A DNA stretch of 64,000 nt. Origin: Nageia nagi. Lineage: Eukaryota > Pinophyta. Each line of letters opens with the position of its first letter. Positions within the stretch are counted from its first letter, which is position 1. The stretch lies in NCBI GenBank assembly GCA_050084985.1, contig JBITNC010000002.1:8184001-8248000 (forward strand), given 5' to 3'. Below the pieces are notes generated by a model. The model was not told the origin of the DNA and did no database searches. It saw nothing but the letters and a program-made list of their open reading frames with translations. The position numbers and the translations under genes are program-made. This document shows, one piece after another, positions 58,217 to 64,000 of this stretch.

Positions 58217-61200
58217 AGAAATATATTTCAATCACCATGAATCTAGTAAGATATGATTATTAAGCTAAAATTTAGAGTGAGGATTATGATATGCTTAAGT
58301 TTTCCCATAGTAGTAAGTTGAAAACCTTTATTTCAAACATTATATTCTTAGAAAGATAAGATTGTACTTTTGTTTCTTTGTTAAATGCATTCATAATATA
58401 TTATGCTATTCAACATATGAACTAAGATAATTTGCTTTAATTTAAGATAAAGATTACTTATTTCTCCTATGATTACTACATTTATGATATCCTATGACAT
58501 CCAACATATGTAGTGAGACCCTTTGCTGCTATTCCTAAGCACCATCTTCTACAAAGTTGCTTAAATTTTTTTTTCATGAAGTTAATAAAATTAAATGCGG
58601 TCATGTTATGTTCATAATCGATTGATATTATTTGATGCTAAGCATACATTCTTGATTAAGTTCTAATATCCCTAATAAAATAATAACATTCTCACTATTA
58701 TATAAAATGTTATCTACCTTTAATTTATACCTCACATTACATTTTAATTACAACATTTTTTTTAGTATCTAAGCATACTTGTTAACACCTGAAATAAAAA
58801 TAGTTTTCTATTTTACATGTCTTAAAATAATATAATAACATATGTTCTTCATTTCTATGATATTTTGTTATTTTATGTTAGCATTCATGTTATCTTATCG
58901 CACATTTCCTTCTTTTGTAGTGCAAGGATTGTTGACACTTAGTTTGGAAACCTTTATCCTATATTAGTTAGCTTATTATCTAATTGGTAATAATTTCTAT
59001 TTAAATATTATATCTTATTTTATTATCATATTAGCTAATTTAAGAATATTACCATGTTATATTCTTTCTTTTATTGTGTAAGGACCTAACATCAGAGTTG
59101 GATTCTAGGCATGCATTATAGTGGTTCTCTTGCATATAAAATGAAAAAAATCACATGGGATGATCATAAGTTCTTATCTTGATAGGATTATGTGCACATT
59201 TGAGGTGTTCTTCAACATGACCTTTTGAGTTTGAGATCATTTCTATTACATAAGCTCTAACTATTTATCTTCCAATATTATAGGCTAGGTTAAGCTTATA
59301 ACTTTCACATATACTATAGATATATGTTGCTAAGCTTGATATGTAGGTACGATGGTGTTAAACCAAGAGACTTTGTTGGATCATCTAACAACATTGCATT
59401 AAGACTTCACACACAAGATTCTATTACTAAGAAAAGCTTATTTTGACATATATAATTGATCATCCACATAAGATTATATGCATATTACCTCAAATTTATA
59501 AGGAAGGAATTTAGACTTTACCTAAGAATTTTAGAATAATTTCAAAATTATATAAAAAGTGATTAAGAACTAAGAGTTCATAAGAGTTAGAATCCAACAA
59601 TTTGGAATTAGAGATATGAGGTTTCAAAGGCTTCAAAAAGTTTCAAGAAAGGTCATTAGAGTAGAATCATGTTAATGTTGTACATAGTGAAAATAGTTAT
59701 TTGGGTAGAATCAGATCTATTTTCCCACTAAATTCTCCATCACCTCTCTTTCGTTTGATGTATTCTAATAACATGATAAAATTTTATAGACTATGGAGGT
59801 AAGGTTTTAGTGTAATATATATTATTTAAAAAGGTAAGTAAAGATTTTTTTCATCCTTATGTTTCTTTCAAATGACATGGATGTCAAGGAAGATTAGGAC
59901 ATAACATGTTTTCCCCTAAAAAACTAGAATACTTTCATCTTTCATTAATAGAAGTAGGATTAGGGTTTGGTAGTTATAAAAATGGGGGTGTTCAAAGAGG
60001 ATGATCAAATATTATGATAGGTCAGAAGACATAACTAATTACATCTCAATTGAGTGATGAACTGACCATGCTAAATGAGAAGATGATAAACATCAATATT
60101 AGCTCTAAAAAAGAGTCAAAGTTAGTCAATATGGGTGTATGATTCAATGAATAAGGAAGAAAAGACTATAAAGCTCTCTTATTAGAATTTGGAGATATAT
60201 TTTCTTATTCATTTGAGGATATGTATTGGCTAGATCTTGAATTTATGATGCATAATTTGGTTGTTCATAAAGTTTCCAAGCTACTTGAATAGAAAAGAAG
60301 AAAGATGCATCCTATGATTTCTATTTTGTTAAAGAAGGTGATTAAGTAATACCTTAAGTTTTATTTAATTGAACCCATAGATTATTCTTCATTGTTATGA
60401 AATACTATCTATGAAGCCAAATTAAGAGGTAAGGTTTTACACTGATATTAGAGACATAAATAAGGTATGTCTTACATAAAATTTTCCTCTCTCACACATT
60501 GATATGATTTTAGAGTCCACAATCATGCATGTAATTCTCTCTTTCATGGATGGTTTCTTAAGATATAATCAAATAAAAATCAATCTAAATTATCAATACA
60601 AGATCACATTCACAACATCATGAGGTACCTTTTCCTATGTTACGATGATATGTAGACTAAAAAATATAGGGGAAACCTACCAAAGTGCAATAGTTGCAAT
60701 GTTTTATTATCTCATACATCATGCTTTGGAGATATATATAGATGAAATCCTTTCAAAATCAAATAAAAAGAAAGATTATATCAAGGACATAAGGATAATA
60801 TTTGAGAGGTTGAGGAAATACAAGTTTGAGTTGAAGATTGATAAATATATCTTTGAATTTATGTTTAGAAAATTGTTAATATTTATTGTCCAAAGAAGAA
60901 AAATTTAAGTAGATTGGTAAGAAGGAAAATCTATATTAGAAATGCATATTTTAAGAAATCTAAAAGAGCTAAGAATATTATAAGATAAAGTGCAAGTATT
61001 AAGAAGATTTATTGGTCACTTGGCTAATAAAAAAGCTCTTGATAGTCATTTGCTCAAAAGGATATCAAATTTTTTGGCATCAAGAATGCCAAGAATATTT
61101 TTAAAACATCAAAATGGATCTTCTCAATCATACTATTTTAGCTCATATTGATCATTCTAAGCCTTTACATCTATATATCTTATCCATAATAAAGGCTTTA

Positions 61201-64000
61201 GAGGTAATGGTTTCTCATAAAGTTAAGGATAATAGAAAAAGGAAAATCTACTATATTTCCAAGATATTAGTAGATTATGAAATAAGGTATACTTCAATAA
61301 AGAAGTTATGTTATGACATAGTTTATGCAACATAAAAGTTAAGGAATTACATAATCATAAATACAATCTTTATCACTTCTTAAGTTGATCTTCTCAAGTA
61401 TCTTTTGCTCAAGCCCTAATTACAAGTTAGAGATGCAAAATGGATAATAGTTTTACAATATTTTGATATTATTTTCATGTATCAAAAACCAATTAAGGAT
61501 CAAATAGTAATAAGTTTCTTAGCTAAAGCTCCTTGCTAAGATTACACTCCATGCCATGAAGAATTCTATTAGATAGTTTACTTTGCTAACAAAGATGATG
61601 ATGAGTGGACTCTTTATTTCTATGATTCCAAGTCTATTAAAGAAGTCAGGGAAGTATTATGGTAGTTTCTCCTTAAGGTGGAATCATTATATGATATATT
61701 TAAACTTAGTTTTGATTGTACAAATAATAAGGTTCAATATGGGACATTGATTTTAGACATGAAGGTTGTTGTATTAGTAAAATTTAAAAAATTTAAGCAT
61801 CTATGATTATTCTTAATTAATCATAAATAAAATGAATGAGATTTACAATACTCAAGATGAAAAGCTAGTGCTTTAGAAAGAGTTAATCAAGGAGTTGATC
61901 ATGAAATACTTTAATAAGATAAAGATCAAGAATTTCCTAAGGAATAATAACATGTTTACTAATGCCGTGGCTAATGCAACCTCATTGAGAACTATCCCTA
62001 CAAAGAAAACTAATAGCTTTGGTGGTTTTCTCTTTTGAGCCTTCCTAACCTTGGTTGGATTATTTTCAACTCTTAATGGGGTGTGACCCATTCACCTACA
62101 TTGTTTTGTATGATTATATTGTATTTTTATCTTTATATAACATATAGCTTTTTCATCCAAAAAAATATTATACATTTTTTTATAGATTTTAAAATATAAT
62201 TATTTCATTTTAACAACTAATTTAATTAATTAATTTAATATTCTAATATAAGTATTGTTCAATCGAAAATATATAATTCATTTTTAATTAGTTATAAATT
62301 TTCGTAGAAAGAAATATTAACAATTGATATTTATATTATAAGAAATATTAGTTTATTTTAATTCATTTAATTGCTTCACTTATTTATTTCAATTTGCTAT
62401 GCTTTTCGATAATTTGCATTTTTCAAAATAAAGTTTTGAATTTCTATAACTTTCGTAACCAAAGATCTTATATATAAATCAAACTTATAATACTTACTCA
62501 TCAACTCTAATATTAAAATGATATAAAAAAATAGCTTCAATCTAATAGCTTGTTGAAAAAATATAAATTCAAAATCTCTAACGAAGAAGGAATCCAAGAA
62601 ATTGAAAATTTCATATCCTCACTATAATTAAACAATTTAATATAAATATCCACTTATTTATAAATTTTAAAATATAATTTTTAATTTTAACAGCTATTTT
62701 AGTTAATCAATTTTAATATAAATATTATTAAATTGATAATATATACATCATTTTTTAATTATTTATTATTTTTTTGAAAATATTAATAATTTATATTTAT
62801 ATTATATACTTATATTATGAGTAATTTTAATTTATAATAATAGAGTTGGTGAGGTTGGACTACGTCTTTATTATAACTCTCTTGATAAGACCGTCACACC
62901 GTGGCTTTCCGGCTGTACTTGAATTCGACAAACCTACTTCTTGTTATTTCTATTATTAAATAAAATCATTGTATTTAAAATGTGTGTTACCTCTGGCCAA
63001 GGGAGGCTCTTCCAAGCTGTCAAAGAGAGGGAATTCGTAGCCCAGAGAAGGTGCTCAGGAAATTACATTTATTCTTTTAGCCATTAGTCAAGTTAGTCAT
63101 TTGAATTTGTGTGTATTGACTACGAAAAAACAATCATTTTATTGTAAGGAGCGTGCGAGTCAAGTTAGTCATTTGAATTTGTGCGTTTGTTTCTGGTCAA
63201 TTGACACCGAAAAAACAATCATTTTATTCCAAGAAGAGTGCAAGTCATGTTAGTCGCTTTGAATTTGTGTGTATTTGATGCGAGATTAATGCAACCTCAT
63301 CTTTTTAAAATTCTCTCTTTATTAAAGCATACTCCCAGGCAGAGGCATGCTCCCCTCTCTCTTTTTTTTTTTTAATTCCATGCCTGCTTTATTGGTCATG
63401 TTGAGTTCTGATTCTTCCCAACTGTCTCATCCCATAGTGGAAAAGAGGTGTTAGGCTTGCAGTGAAAGCTTCCTCTTCTTCATAAGCTTTCAAAATTTGA
63501 AGCTCATTCTCCTTAAATTCTTCTTCAAACTTCATCTATTACAGAGAGGATCAAAGGAGCCCACTAAAGCTTGTAAGTTCAAATGTTTTCCCAAGAACAT
63601 GGCTTGGTTTTAGGAATTGACTATGAAAAATTTAGTTAAGTATTTAATATTATATCCCATTTGAATGGTAGGGATGAGATTCTTTTATGATAGAATGAAT
63701 CAATGTATCAAATTATTGATTACTTATAGGTTAGGACTTGCAGTAATATAAATCAAAGTTATAATACTTACTCATCAACTCTAATATCAAAAATGATGAA
63801 AAAAAATAACTTTCATCAAATGGCATGTTGAAGAAATATGAATTTAAAATCTCTACTGAATAAGGAATCCAAGCTATTGAAAATTTCATATCTTCACCAC
63901 ATTTTAACAATTTCATATAAATATAAACTTATTTATAGAGTTTAAAATATAATTTTTTTAACAACTATTTTAATTAATCAATTTTAATATTTTAATATAA
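58217..64000 (+). repeat. Long direct repeat, copy B
   Basis: This copy matches 1778-7561 at over 99% identity by eye and runs off the window. Differences are single bases, such as CCCATAG for CCCTTAG near 58310 and one extra A near 62431. Here the left flank is ordinary sequence (AAGATTATCATA), not a copia LTR. So the left limit of copy A is set by the copia element, while that of copy B may be a natural or duplication boundary. Confidence 0.93.
60184..62010 (+). pseudogene. Dead Ty3/gypsy pol, copy B
   Basis: It has the same domains and stops as the copy at 3745-5571: reverse transcriptase with YIDE in place of the active site, first RNase H at 61114-61335, second RNase H-like domain at about 61600-62000, and no integrase. 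The RT differs from copy A by Lys for Asn in FELKIDK. Its shared stops show that it was copied after decay. Confidence 0.8.

Noticed and set aside
1778-64000. The 5.8 kb direct repeats as LTRs of one giant element
   Set aside because: They contain gypsy pol domains themselves, and the DNA between holds complete unrelated elements and genes, so they are duplicated sequence and not LTRs.

Overview
The window looks like accessory DNA from a large, repeat-filled land-plant nuclear genome. It carries G-type lectin S-receptor-like kinase genes, pentatricopeptide-repeat (PPR) relics of the MYAKCG / SWNAMI type, Ty1/copia elements primed by initiator tRNA-Met, a Ty3/gypsy chromovirus, a Ty3/gypsy element with two RNase H domains and a LINE relic. 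Non-genic DNA is very AT-rich and the elements are old, with many stops of the CAG/TGG-to-TAG/TGA kind. The intronless lectin kinases and slow decay would fit a gymnosperm, but this is inference and I cannot name the species.

Layout. 1-1778: 3' end of a copia element (RNase H end, tail with hairpin tandem repeats, 3' LTR). 1779-8165: copy A of a long repeat holding a dead Tat-like gypsy pol and nested AT-rich repeats; copy B, over 99% identical by eye, runs from 58217 to the window edge. 8900-9520: PPR relic in tandem units. 9609-16830: a second, decayed copia element (5' LTR, PBS, leader, gag-pol, tail), followed by an unrelated candidate LTR at 17843. 19356-21725: the best-preserved gene, a G-type lectin receptor-like kinase with two frameshifts at base runs. 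21726-28000: inverted repeat, coiled-coil relic, minisatellite, reverse-strand LINE. 28000-34911: two reverse-strand kinase fragments in an old duplication, plus copia tails and a reverse-strand copia LTR. 35000-47700: foldback sequences, another copia 3' end, PPR relics, minisatellites and an unrecognised eroded coding region. 47801-57125: a second lectin kinase gene split by a full-length gypsy chromovirus (48813-55754).

The kinase loci are one family: an extracellular B-lectin / S-locus-like / PAN receptor, one membrane span and a cytoplasmic non-RD serine/threonine kinase, probably for perception of external signals. The window records how such a cluster decays. One copy has two indels, one is cut by a retrotransposon with a clear CAACA target duplication, and two survive only as kinase-domain fragments.

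The most unusual signal is structural. Several copia relics carry tandem hairpin repeats between pol and the 3' LTR. In the best array the loop is fixed while paired stem bases change together. Four LTRs of the same broad family also share a palindrome near the LTR start, and another just after the TATA box, again with changes on both arms. All sequence comparisons here were made by eye.
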